Source: Segniliparus rugosus ATCC BAA-974
GTDB taxonomy: Bacteria > Actinomycetota > Actinomycetes > Mycobacteriales > Mycobacteriaceae
Direction: 5' to 3'
Length of the DNA: 64,000 bases
Assembly: GCF_000185725.2 (NCBI RefSeq)
Contig: NZ_KI391954.1
Span: forward strand, 1,398,185-1,462,184
The position numbers and the translations under genes are program-made. Within the stretch, counting starts at the first letter, position 1. Every line of letters begins with the position of its first letter. Shown here in pieces: positions 1-7,164 of this stretch. The notes beneath the pieces are model-generated. The model was not told the origin of the DNA, ran no database searches, and saw only the letters and a list, made by a program, of their open reading frames with translations.

Positions 1-412
1 CCTGATTAGGAGTCACTGGCTGCCCAGGGTCATCTCGCTCGGGCGACGGGGTTCACCTCCTATCCAACGGCGAGGTGTAACAATATATGCATACATGCAT
101 GCCGCGCTTTGCGTCAAACAAATCATTTTTGTTCCAGCACAACCAATTTTTGTCAGCGCTCGAAGACGAGTTTCAAGGGCGGCTGGCCGGCAGCCTGAAC
201 GCCAGGGCTATGGCCCAGCGCTCAGCGCCCGAATCGCGCGCAAAAGGATCAATACGCCGCGCCAACTACGCCGACTATATTGAGATTGAGCGAACCGCTT
301 CAAGGCGACAACGAATTGAGCGAAAAGCCAGCATCGCTGGTGCGTGCCATTCGGCGGACCGGGCGAGCGGCGGCCATGCAGTCAGCTTCGGGCTGTGATG
401 ACAACCGCTGGG
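1..412. other. Intergenic/accessory stretch, no recognised gene
   Basis: No reading frame here looks like a known protein. A short AT-rich patch (about 85-160) contrasts with the GC-rich surroundings. At 304-323 the sequence GGCGACAACGAATTGAGCGA resembles, in inverted orientation, the repeated end motif of the Tn7-like element described at 2907-3040. The stretch may be decayed transposon-end DNA, but this is inference. Confidence 0.4.
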
Positions 413-440
413 CGTCCTGTCTCAATGGATCTGTCGCAGT
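413..440 (+). repeat. Solitary copy of a Tn7-like left-end sequence
   Basis: The 27 bases from 414 match the left end at 2907 at the same spacing: GTCC, then GTCTC, then GATCTGTCGCAGT, with only a few substitutions. The first base is C rather than the expected T, and I see no further ordered sites downstream. It is either the true left end of a longer version of the 2907-7164 element, which would then include the decarboxylase and tetR genes, or a decayed relic. No matching 5-bp duplication is visible. Confidence 0.5.
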
Positions 441-460
441 AGCGAACTCTGACCTGCAGC

Positions 461-1444
461 TCAGCTGGGTATTCCGAAGAGTTCGGCCGCGTTGTTCCGG
501 CCGATGCGTTCGCGGTCGTTCTCGCCGATCTCGGCGTGGTCGAACCAGGTGGCTGCTTCTTCCATCGTCTCGAAGGGGTAGTCGGTGGAGAACAGCACGC
601 GGTTCGAGCCGATTTCCTCCATGGCGTTGCGCATGGCGATGGTGCGGAAGTTCCCGCTGGTGGTGACGTAGAAATTGCGGCGGAAGCAGTCGGTGAAGGA
701 TTGCTCGGTGACGACGCCCATGGGGTTCTTGCCGTCCGGAGAGGCCCAGTGCGAGGTGCGCCAGAGATGGGTGGCCACCAACTCTCCGAGGTGGCCGAGG
801 ATCACGGTCAGGTTGGGATAGGCGTCGAAGAGCCCGCTGCCGATCAGCCGCAGCGCGTGCAAGCCCGTTTCCATGGAGAACGCCCACGCGGGCCCGAGCA
901 GCCAGGGGTGCCCCTGGTAGCCGAGCTGCTGGCTGTTCAAGGGGTTTCGCGGGTGCAGGTAGAACGGCACGCCCAGGCGTTCGACCTCTGCCCAGAACGG
1001 CCGGTATTGGGGCAGGTCGTAGTACGTGGCGTTATCGAGGGAACCGATTTGGCTGAATCCGTTGACCAGCGCGCCTTTGAATCCTAGTTCGGTGACGGCG
1101 CGGTTCAGTTCGGCGGCGGCCGCGTCCGGGTCTTGCATGGGCAGCGCGGCGAAGGCCCCGAATCTGTTCGGGTGCGCGGAGACCTGCTCCGCGAGGGCGT
1201 CGTTCGCGTGCCTGGCGACGTCAACGGCCTTCGCGGCCTCTGGGATGGCCTGCACCGCGGGGGCGTTGAGCGACAGAATGCTGTACTCGATGCCGCAGGC
1301 GTCCATCCTGTCGACGCGTTCGCTGTTCAGGTCCAGCAGTTGACGGCGACGTTCGGGCCAGACGTCGGCGGTGAAGTACTCTTCGGAGTCGCCGATGGTT
1401 TGCGGTGTGGCGAAGTGCTCTTCGAGGGCGATCTTGTTTTTCAT
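461..1444 (-). CDS. gamma-resorcylate (2,6-dihydroxybenzoate) decarboxylase-like amidohydrolase
   Basis: This 327-aa protein belongs to the amidohydrolase-2/ACMSD family. Enzymes of the gamma-resorcylate decarboxylase branch reversibly convert 2,6-dihydroxybenzoate to resorcinol and CO2 using a divalent metal. The proposed metal ligands are visible at the branch's usual positions: E8 and H10 in ALEEHF, H164 in FYLHPRNP, H218 in ILGHLGE and D288 in FSTDYPFE. The start at 1444 is preferred over an upstream in-frame codon because GAAAGGAA lies just ahead and the N-terminus then matches the family. The ATG overlaps by four bases the stop of a broken carboxylesterase gene upstream, so the two were probably co-transcribed. 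Substrate within the branch (resorcylate, salicylate or related) is inferred. Confidence 0.85.
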   Translation of the reverse strand: MKNKIALEEHFATPQTIGDSEEYFTADVWPERRRQLLDLNSERVDRMDACGIEYSILSLNAPAVQAIPEAAKAVDVARHANDALAEQVSAHPNRFGAFAALPMQDPDAAAAELNRAVTELGFKGALVNGFSQIGSLDNATYYDLPQYRPFWAEVERLGVPFYLHPRNPLNSQQLGYQGHPWLLGPAWAFSMETGLHALRLIGSGLFDAYPNLTVILGHLGELVATHLWRTSHWASPDGKNPMGVVTEQSFTDCFRRNFYVTTSGNFRTIAMRNAMEEIGSNRVLFSTDYPFETMEEAATWFDHAEIGENDRERIGRNNAAELFGIPS

Positions 1445-1760
1445 GATGCGTGTTCCTTTCGGTCGTCGGCGTTCCAGCGGTGGATCGTGGATGCTTTGGG
1501 CGTGTGTTGCGGCCATGAGCCGTCCTGGTCGGTGCGCCGGTGCGCACGAAGATGAGCCAGGACGCTCTCATGCGGTGTCCGAGCGTGGCCACGTCGTCCG
1601 GTTCCGAGCCTGCGAGCATCGGCGCGGCGGCCCGGTCGGAGTCCGCCCCGAGGAGGAAGGGCGGTTCCGCGCGATGGCAGGAGCCGAGGAGCGATGCGGA
1701 GGCGGCGTAGTCGAACTGATAGACCCATTGACCGCCACGAGAATAGGGCGGCGACCGCAC
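1441..1760 (-). pseudogene. Remnant of a type B carboxylesterase, C-terminal part, frameshifted
   Basis: Two minus-strand frames together spell the C-terminus of a type B carboxylesterase. One frame gives QWVYQFDYAAS, then a CHRAEPPFLLG segment (compare the family's CHxxELPFVFG), then MRASWLIFVRTGAPT (family pattern aWxxFArtGdPn). The next frame continues DGSWPQHTPKAST and stops at 1441-1443, overlapping the decarboxylase ATG. The N-terminal three quarters, including the nucleophile region, are missing, and a frameshift lies near the GAPT segment. It is not expected to be functional. Its position suggests that an ester was once hydrolysed to the aromatic acid that the next enzyme decarboxylates. 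Confidence 0.7.
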
Positions 1761-1817
1761 TCGGCCATCTGCGGATTTTCATGCTTCCCTCTCTCGGCTT
1801 CAAGCCGGCCTTCGACC

Positions 1818-1855
1818 ACTGGTGCTACCGCAAGTCGAGTTGCGGTAGCACCAGT
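1818..1855. promoter_or_regulatory. Perfect 16-bp inverted repeat containing TetR operator O1
   Basis: Arms ACTGGTGCTACCGCAA (1818-1833) and its exact complement (1840-1855) flank GTCGAG. The inner 18 bases, CCGCAAGTCGAGTTGCGG (1828-1845), closely match a second palindrome at 1876-1893. This is the divergent control region between the esterase/decarboxylase genes and tetR, so an operator is the likeliest reading. A hairpin role in RNA is an alternative. Confidence 0.65.
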
Positions 1856-1875
1856 AAACCATCGCGCGTCAAATT

Positions 1876-1893
1876 CCGCAAGTTGACTTGCGA
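1876..1893. promoter_or_regulatory. TetR operator O2, next to the tetR -10
   Basis: CCGCAAGTTGACTTGCGA contains perfect 7-bp arms (CGCAAGT/ACTTGCG) and differs from O1 only near its centre and at its last base. It ends one base before the tetR -10, as expected for autorepression. Confidence 0.65.
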
Positions 1894-1899
1894 TAGAAT
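1894..1899 (+). promoter_or_regulatory. -10 box of leaderless tetR promoter
   Basis: TAGAAT lies exactly 6 nt before ATG 1906, so transcription should begin at or beside the start codon. No Shine-Dalgarno is visible. Confidence 0.6.
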
Positions 1900-1905
1900 G
1901 GCCGT

Positions 1906-2733
1906 ATGTCCGCAGCACGCCGCCCGCCCGCGTACCGCAAGGGCGCGACAGTCGACCGCGCGGTCCTCGAAGCGGCTCGCGAACTGCTCGCCGCCGAGGG
2001 GCTCGGGGGCGCGAGGATCGCGGATGTCGCCGCCCTGGCCGGGGTGCACGAGACCTCGATCTACCGACGGTGGGGCAGCCGCGCCAAACTGATCGCCGCC
2101 GCCTTGTCCGACCAAGTGGACGCTGAGCTGGCGCTTCCGGACACCGGCTCAGCGCGCGAAGATCTCATCCTGTTCTACACCGTGTTGGCCGAGTTCCTGG
2201 CCACACTGGCGGGCCGCTCCGTGGCCTCCCTCGTCTTCGCCGCAACGCAGGACGAGGCTTCGTTCGAAGAGGCCCGCGCCCAGTTCTGGGACCTGCGGCT
2301 CGCCCGCGCGCGGCTCTTGGTCCATCGAGGCGTCGAACGCGCCGAACTCGACCCCGACGTCGATCCCGAGATCGTCGTCGAGTCCGTCGCGGGGGCGCTG
2401 AACCTACACATCCTGCTGCGCAACAAGACCGCCGACCGCGACTACATCAGCGGACTAGTCGACCTCGCGCTCGACGGCGCACGCCCACGACCGGCATCGA
2501 CCCCCTTGTCTAGGGAGGAGCCTTCCTCCTGGTCAGGACTCGGGCGCGAGTTCCCTCTAGCGATAGTGCTTGGCGAGAGCGGATCGGCTTGGCCGATGGG
2601 GCTGTATCGTCCTGTGGCTCGTCGGACGAGCATGTCGAGCCCGAACACCCTTGCCCCTTCTTTCCGGTTTCGAATAGCAGAGACCCAGCCGGGGTTGAGC
2701 AGTAACGCGGTCATAGCAACCGTCTCGGGGTAG
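1906..2733 (+). CDS. TetR/AcrR-family regulator with an acquired C-terminal tail
   Basis: Residues about 15-62 form a TetR DNA-binding domain (GARIADVAALAGVHETSIYRRW). The ligand-binding domain ends near residue 195-200 (DLALDGARPR), the normal length for the family. The last roughly 75 residues have no TetR character. They are the antisense reading of a decayed tnsB/tniQ fragment (2571-2906), so the native stop was lost when transposon DNA arrived. The gene is divergent from the decarboxylase, with two matching palindromes between them, and probably controls both directions. Whether the tailed protein still folds is unknown. Confidence 0.8.
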   Translation: MSAARRPPAYRKGATVDRAVLEAARELLAAEGLGGARIADVAALAGVHETSIYRRWGSRAKLIAAALSDQVDAELALPDTGSAREDLILFYTVLAEFLATLAGRSVASLVFAATQDEASFEEARAQFWDLRLARARLLVHRGVERAELDPDVDPEIVVESVAGALNLHILLRNKTADRDYISGLVDLALDGARPRPASTPLSREEPSSWSGLGREFPLAIVLGESGSAWPMGLYRPVARRTSMSSPNTLAPSFRFRIAETQPGLSSNAVIATVSG

Positions 2734-2906
2734 CGGGCGGCTACGGCTTCTTTCTGCGTCCATGGCACGCGGTCGCCGGCTCGAACAACCCGGACGGTTG
2801 GTTGGCCAGCGTCCGCGTCGGCTCCGTGTTCGGCCTCCACCACCTTGTTGACCAGCCGCATCAACCGATCCACCGTTCCGGTCGAGGCATCGGTGTTCTC
2901 CGCGAG
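2571..2906 (-). pseudogene. Fossil tnsB-tniQ fusion fragment of a Tn7-like transposon
   Basis: On the minus strand one frame reads LAENTDASTGTVDRLMRLVN and VVEAEHGAD, which align with residues 181-210 of TnsB at 9841-11919 (LAESRDDSTGTRGKLMRL, VEAEYGPD). It then runs directly into YPETVAMTALLLNPGW and RRATGRYSPIGQADPL, which align with the TniQ C-terminal region (YPELLAMTRLVLDPQW, EVTGRYRPTTPHDPL). Everything between, including the DDE catalytic core, all of tnsC and most of tniQ, is deleted. It is similar but not identical to the intact element, so it comes from a related transposon. It abuts the left end of the 2907-7164 element exactly. Confidence 0.75.
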
Positions 2907-3040
2907 TGTCCCGTCTCGTTTGATCTGTCGCAGTCGGGGGCTCTGATCAGTCCTGCGACAACAATGTGAGACGGCATTTCGGCATTCTGTCTCAGTTTGG
3001 TTGTCGCATTTCGGCATTTGTCTCACCTGATCTGTCGCAT
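2907..3040 (+). repeat. Left-end TnsB-type site array of the 2907-7164 element
   Basis: Three direct sites (2914-2933, 2990-3009 and 3021-3040; for example TCTCACCTGATCTGTCGCAT) and one inverted site (2954-2971) lie behind the terminal TGTCCC. The order direct-inverted-direct-direct is the same as in the left end of the complete element at 7189, although the motif differs. These are inferred transposase-binding sites. Confidence 0.65.
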
Positions 3041-3222
3041 CGCAGTGTTTTGCGAGGGGGTGTTCGCAGAACTGCGGGCGGTCTGTTGCTGCGCTGCGGA
3101 TAGATGCGGAACGTCTGGGCGGGGCCGCGTTGCATGAGATGTGATTAAGTGATATAACTATAGAAGTTCCACTATTCAGATATCTCGCACGAGATGACAG
3201 CGGGACCTACCTCAGGAGGAGC
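3041..3222 (+). promoter_or_regulatory. Promoter region of the cargo operon, with a palindrome
   Basis: An AT-richer stretch (3140-3180) includes TATAAC- and TATAGA-like -10 candidates. ATCTCG-CA-CGAGAT (3182-3195) is a perfect 6-bp inverted repeat just upstream of the Shine-Dalgarno AGGAGGAG of the first gene. It is a plausible operator for the twin-HTH regulator encoded in the same operon. Confidence 0.4.
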
Positions 3223-3639
3223 ATGATGGCGATCTACCACATCGCGTACCACGGGTATAAGCGCAAGCCGACGATGGAGGAGGCCGAGCAGCGGTTGTCG
3301 ATGTTCAACGCGGCTTTCTCGGCTGCCCCGTATATCGAAGAGGGGAACGCTGGCCGCTACTTGGGGAACCCGGAGGACGGCTACGACGACGCCGCGTGGG
3401 TGAAGTTCAAAGACATCGAGGCCTACGGGATCCACATGCGCGCCCCACACGGCCCCGACGAGGCCAACTCCCTGCGGGAGACGGTGGCCAGGGTGCGCTC
3501 GTTCGACATCATCACTCCTGACGAGCCCGCCGACACGCCTCAGAAGATCATCGAGCTCTACAAGCAGCGGTGGGAGCTGTTTCCCGACGTCGCCAAAGTG
3601 CTGCGCGAAGAGGTGGACGCGAGCTTCCCCTACTTGTGA
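3223..3639 (+). CDS. Hypothetical protein, Dabb-like alpha/beta barrel suspected
   Basis: This 138-aa soluble protein has no signal peptide. The spacing of IAYHGYKRKPTMEEAEQRL, a central YDDAAWVKFKDIEAYGIHM and a following PHGPDEAN segment resembles stress-responsive dimeric alpha/beta barrel (Dabb/EthD) proteins. In those, a short beta-strand start and an H-containing loop line a small hydrophobic pocket. This is fold-level resemblance only and no function is assigned. It is the first gene of a tight six-gene plus-strand operon, with a strong AGGAGG ahead of its ATG. Confidence 0.6.
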   Translation: MMAIYHIAYHGYKRKPTMEEAEQRLSMFNAAFSAAPYIEEGNAGRYLGNPEDGYDDAAWVKFKDIEAYGIHMRAPHGPDEANSLRETVARVRSFDIITPDEPADTPQKIIELYKQRWELFPDVAKVLREEVDASFPYL

Positions 3640-3677
3640 CCGACGCAGGAATGATCTGAGAGAGCAGAGGCGAACGC

Positions 3678-4142
3678 ATGTTTATGCGAGGACAGATGGG
3701 GCCGTGTCCGCAGTGGCTGGCCGAGCTGGACGTCGCTGACGAGGTGGCGGCGATCGAGGAGAGGTGGATCAAGCCGGGCAAGATGCTGTCGTGGAACATG
3801 ATGCCGGGAGGGTTGCGGATCATCGGGCCGAAATTCCTCGGCGCGGGCGACGACGAGCGTCTGACGTTGTGGTTCTACACGTTCCCGACATTGGAATTGT
3901 TCAAGGAATGGGCGTTGGGCGCTCCGGAGCACGTGGCGCTGCACACGAAAATCGTGGCCGCCATCGCGGCGGCGGACGCGCCGCCGCCGATGTACAACTT
4001 CCACGCCACGGATGACCCGGACGTCGACATCCCGGCGATCCGCGCCGAGCTTAAAGCCATGTATCAGCAGATCGAGCGGACGGATTGGGCGAACATGCCG
4101 TCGGGCAGCGTCCAACTGATGATGCTCGGCGAGCACGACTGA
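3678..4142 (+). CDS. Hypothetical protein of the cargo operon
   Basis: I do not recognise this 154-aa protein. It is soluble, with no signal or membrane segment. It has an aromatic-rich core (LTLWFYTFPTLELFKEWAL) and alternating strands and helices, and could be another small alpha/beta barrel like its upstream neighbour. It starts 38 bases after the previous stop and ends 39 bases before the SDR gene. Co-occurrence with an oxidoreductase suggests a part in handling a small hydrophobic or aromatic substrate. Confidence 0.6.
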   Translation: MFMRGQMGPCPQWLAELDVADEVAAIEERWIKPGKMLSWNMMPGGLRIIGPKFLGAGDDERLTLWFYTFPTLELFKEWALGAPEHVALHTKIVAAIAAADAPPPMYNFHATDDPDVDIPAIRAELKAMYQQIERTDWANMPSGSVQLMMLGEHD

Positions 4143-4181
4143 ACAGACGAACCCGTCAGACGACGAGAAAGAGAGATCGAG

Positions 4182-5063
4182 ATGACCGCACCCGCATTGC
4201 CGACCATCCCCGAACCAACCCCGCAAGACGAGTTGTTGTCGTTGCATGGAAAGTGCGCGGTGGTGACCGGCGGCAGCCGAGGCCTTGGGGAGGCCATCGT
4301 GCGCAGGCTCGCCCAAGCGGGCGCGGCGGTGGTGTTCACCGGACGCGGCGCAGGCGCGCTGCGCGAGACCGAAGAACGGCTCGCCGGTTCTGGAGCCGCG
4401 CTGGTCGGCGTGCCCGCCGACATCAGCCAACCGGCTGACTCGCAAAGGGTGGTCAACGTGGCGGCAGAGCGGTTCGGCCGGGTGGACGTCCTGGTCAACA
4501 ACGCCGCCATCTTCACACCGTCGCTGGCGCTGGACACCACCGAAGAGCTGTTCGACAGCGTCGTGGACACGGACCTGAAGGGCGCGTTCTTCATGGCCCA
4601 ATACGCCGCGAAGGCGATGATCGCCGCTGGTGGGGGAGGGCGGATCGTCAACGTGTTGTCGGTGGATGCGTTCCGGCCTATGGGGATCCTGGCCGCCTAC
4701 GCGTCGGCCAAAGCCGGTTTGTGGGCGGCCACCCAGAACCTGGCGAAGGAACTGGCCCCGCATCAGATCCTGGTCAACGCTGTCACTCCGGGCTCGACGA
4801 TCACCGAGGAACGGCTCGCCGCGTTCCAGGACGGCTCGTCTCCTTTGGAACAGGTGCCCGCGGAAGCCGAGGCGACCCGCCAGCTGCTGCAGGCACGGGT
4901 CCAGTCGGGGTCGATGGCGCAGATGCTGACCGCGATGATGCCGCTGGGCAGGCCGGGCTGGCCCGACGAGATCGCCAAAGCGGTCCTGTTCCTCGCCTCG
5001 GACTTGGGCAGCTACGTGAGCGGGGCCAACATCGTCGTTGACGGCGCCCAGAGCCTACGGTGA
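4182..5063 (+). CDS. SDR-family NAD(P)-dependent oxidoreductase
   Basis: This 293-aa protein is a classical short-chain dehydrogenase/reductase, slightly longer than the usual 250 residues because of an N-terminal extension and an insert near residues 210-240. Visible motifs are the cofactor loop TGGSRGLGEA (29-38), NNAA near 107, and catalytic S160, Y173 and K177 (YASAK). It would oxidise an alcohol or reduce a carbonyl; the substrate is unknown. The start has GAGAAAGAGAGA upstream. Its stop overlaps the GTG of the following regulator by four bases (GTGA), implying translational coupling. Confidence 0.85.
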   Translation: MTAPALPTIPEPTPQDELLSLHGKCAVVTGGSRGLGEAIVRRLAQAGAAVVFTGRGAGALRETEERLAGSGAALVGVPADISQPADSQRVVNVAAERFGRVDVLVNNAAIFTPSLALDTTEELFDSVVDTDLKGAFFMAQYAAKAMIAAGGGGRIVNVLSVDAFRPMGILAAYASAKAGLWAATQNLAKELAPHQILVNAVTPGSTITEERLAAFQDGSSPLEQVPAEAEATRQLLQARVQSGSMAQMLTAMMPLGRPGWPDEIAKAVLFLASDLGSYVSGANIVVDGAQSLR

Positions 5064-5875
5064 GCGCTGACATGACCGAAGAAGCCATCGTGGGCGAGGA
5101 CTTGGTGCAGGCTGCGTTGCGGGCCGCGGCCGCATTGGGCAAAGATGTCGCTGACGTCCCAATCATCGCGATCGCCCGTGAGGCTGGCGTTTCGCGCAGC
5201 ACCCTATTGCGCCGCCTCGGCGGCTCACGAGCCGCGCTGGACGAGGCGGTGCGCGCCGTCGGCGTCGATCCGGGCGGCCAGGCCCCGGTGCGCGCCCGCG
5301 CCCTGGAAGCCGCAGCCGAGCTGATCAGCGAGTCCGGGCTCGCCGCCGCGACGTCCGAGGCGATCGCCGCCCGCGCCCGCTGCTCCACGCAGAGCCTGTA
5401 TGCGGTGTTCGGGGGTCGGGACGAGCTGCTGCGGGCGGTCTTCGAAAGCTACAGCCCGATGCTGGACATCGAAGATCTCTTCGAAGCCACGCCGGGCGAC
5501 TTGCGCGCGACGGTGCGGCAGTTTTACGGGGTGCTCGCTCGGGACCTCGACCGCGAGCCCCGGGTGACTCCGGCGTTGTTCGCGGAGGCGATGGCCCGCC
5601 CGGACGGCCAGGCGGTGCAGAACCTCTTGGGACATAACTCGCCCCGCCTGCTGGCGGTGGTCGGCGCGTGGCTCGACGGGGAGGTCCGGGCAGGCCGGAT
5701 CCGTGAGCTGCCTCCGCTGCTGCTGGTCCAACAACTGATGTCTCCGGTCCTCATCCACATGTTGCTGCGCCCGGCCGTGACCCAGGTGCCTGGAGTCGAA
5801 CTGCCCGACATCGAAGCCGTCTGCGATGTCTTCGCCGATGCGTTCCTACGCGCCGTCACCACTTCCACAACCTGA
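5060..5875 (+). CDS. TetR-like regulator with two tandem HTH domains
   Basis: This 271-aa protein has two TetR-type DNA-binding segments in series. The first is at about 14-64 (IIAIAREAGVSRSTLLRRL) and the second at 76-130 (AIAARARCSTQSLYAVFGG). One C-terminal ligand domain follows, whereas the family usually has a single HTH and about 200 residues. The start could be GTG 5060, which overlaps the SDR stop, or ATG 5072. It lies inside the operon it probably controls; the palindrome at 3182-3195 is a candidate operator. The double HTH may allow binding of extended or paired sites, or one copy may be structural. Confidence 0.8.
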   Translation: MSADMTEEAIVGEDLVQAALRAAAALGKDVADVPIIAIAREAGVSRSTLLRRLGGSRAALDEAVRAVGVDPGGQAPVRARALEAAAELISESGLAAATSEAIAARARCSTQSLYAVFGGRDELLRAVFESYSPMLDIEDLFEATPGDLRATVRQFYGVLARDLDREPRVTPALFAEAMARPDGQAVQNLLGHNSPRLLAVVGAWLDGEVRAGRIRELPPLLLVQQLMSPVLIHMLLRPAVTQVPGVELPDIEAVCDVFADAFLRAVTTSTT

Positions 5876-5889
5876 CCGAAGGAGACCTG

Positions 5890-6315
5890 ATGACAACCCA
5901 AGAGGGAACCCGTACAGCCCGAGCCTTGCTGGGGACCGCGTTCACCGCCGCCGGGATCGCCCACATCGTCAAACACCAGTGGTTCGAACAGCTCGTCCCC
6001 GAGTCGTTATCCCGATACCGCAAACCGATCAGTGCCGTCACAGCGGTCGTGCAAATCGTCGGCGGCGCGGCGATGTTTGTCCCTCGGCTTCGGGCTGCGG
6101 CGCGCTGGAGCAATCTCGCGCTGCTCGTGCCGACCGTCCCCGCCGCGTTCGACCAGATCAACCACCCGGACGCGCTGCGCAAAGCCGGGATCCCGCCAGC
6201 GTTGGCCCCCGTTCGGGGCGTTGCGCAGATCCTCGTCTCGGCCTTGGTCTGGTGGGCGACCAGGCCTCCTGCGGAAAAGGCCAGCACGATCGGCGTGCGA
6301 CAGATCGAGAGCTGA
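5890..6315 (+). CDS. DoxX-like small membrane protein
   Basis: This 141-aa protein has four predicted hydrophobic segments (about 10-28, 48-66, 74-90 and 106-124). Its GIAHIVKHQWFEQLVP segment is typical of DoxX/YkgB-type membrane proteins, whose biochemical role is unsettled and has been linked to redox stress or quinone chemistry. AAGGAGA precedes the ATG. It sits 14 bases after the regulator in the cargo operon. Confidence 0.75.
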   Translation: MTTQEGTRTARALLGTAFTAAGIAHIVKHQWFEQLVPESLSRYRKPISAVTAVVQIVGGAAMFVPRLRAAARWSNLALLVPTVPAAFDQINHPDALRKAGIPPALAPVRGVAQILVSALVWWATRPPAEKASTIGVRQIES

Positions 6316-6333
6316 CGGAAAGGAACGCCCAGC

Positions 6334-7053
6334 GTGTGGCACTGGTTCGAACGGTATTGGAGCTCGGTGGGGCTCGGCGCAGCAGTCGTCCTCCTTCTGT
6401 TCCTCTTCTGCACTGATGTTTTCCGCGACCGTCCTGAAAGGCCTCGCTGGTGCGACCCCGTCTGGTTGGCATGGCTGATGGCGGTGGCCTACATGCTGCA
6501 CAACTTCGAGGAGTACGGCGTCGACGCCAAGGGGCGCCCGTTCCATTTCCCGGCCACAGCCTGCCAGCAATACGGCTTCGACTCGGTCGCCTCCTGCCCG
6601 CTCGCCCCGTCGTTCTTCGTCGCGGTGAATATACCGTTCGTCTGGCTCGTCCTGCCTTTCGCGGCGTTGTGGTGTAGGCGCAACCACGCGGTCGGGCTCG
6701 CCGGGGCCGGTCTGCTCCTCACCAACGCGCTCAGCCACATCGTCGGCGCTTTCACCCCTATGGGCTACTCGCCAGGGACCGTCACAGCCGCTGTGATTTT
6801 CATTCCGTTGTCGGTGTGGGTGTTCGCGACCTGCTTCGGCCGAGGCAAACTGTCCTATCCGGTTTTGACCGCCAACCTTCTGTCCAGCGTTCTGGCCCAG
6901 GGAGTTCTCCTCGCGCTGCTGCTCGGACTCGCACACGGGAGCATTCCGCTCTCCGTCGCGATCGCAGTGCAGACCGTCGACCCGCTGCTGCTCCTTGTCG
7001 TGCCGTGGGCGGCCAACCGAGTCTGGCCCCCGAAATCCGCCGAAGCCGCCTGA
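6334..7053 (+). CDS. HXXEE-motif integral membrane protein
   Basis: This 239-aa protein has about six to seven membrane segments. The motif HNFEE (H56-E60) inside a helix and the later NALSHI segment identify the HXXEE family. Its polar residues within the membrane suggest metal binding or membrane-embedded catalysis, but no function is established. The GTG start has GGAAAGGAA upstream. It is the last gene of the cargo operon, ending 12 bases before the transposon's right-end site array. Confidence 0.75.
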   Translation: MWHWFERYWSSVGLGAAVVLLLFLFCTDVFRDRPERPRWCDPVWLAWLMAVAYMLHNFEEYGVDAKGRPFHFPATACQQYGFDSVASCPLAPSFFVAVNIPFVWLVLPFAALWCRRNHAVGLAGAGLLLTNALSHIVGAFTPMGYSPGTVTAAVIFIPLSVWVFATCFGRGKLSYPVLTANLLSSVLAQGVLLALLLGLAHGSIPLSVAIAVQTVDPLLLLVVPWAANRVWPPKSAEAA

Positions 7054-7064
7054 CCCGCTGACGA

Positions 7065-7164
7065 ATACGACAGATCAAATGAGATATGCGGCAGATTCAA
7101 TGAGACAAAATCACCAGATACGACAGATTCAATGAGGTCAGGCACCGATTCGACGAGACGGGAC
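7065..7164 (-). repeat. Right-end site array of the 2907-7164 element
   Basis: Three well-conserved sites lie at 7065-7084, 7086-7105 and 7118-7137, for example ATACGACAGATCAAATGAGA. A weaker terminal site (about 7143-7160) abuts GAGACGGGAC at the end. Read on the minus strand they match the left-end consensus TCTCATTTGATCTGTCGCAT. Confidence 0.65.

Larger units (their letters stand above)
2907..7164. mobile_element. Transposase-less Tn7-like element carrying a six-gene operon
   Basis: The left end begins TGTCCCGTCTCGT at 2907. The right end, read on the other strand from 7164, begins GTCCCGTCTCGT, a 12-bp perfect inverted repeat; the outermost T is C on the right. Inside each end are repeated sites of consensus TCTCATTTGATCTGTCGCAT. 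No transposase gene lies between the ends, only cargo (3223-7053), so it must have been mobilised in trans or have lost its machinery. The flanks differ: GCGAG on the left and CCAAG on the right. There is therefore no target duplication, and the right or left junction has probably been rearranged. Confidence 0.65.

Noticed and set aside
87-398. Overlapping plus-strand frames of 62-128 aa at the window start
   Set aside because: They conflict with each other, resemble no protein family and lie over degenerate transposon-end sequence.
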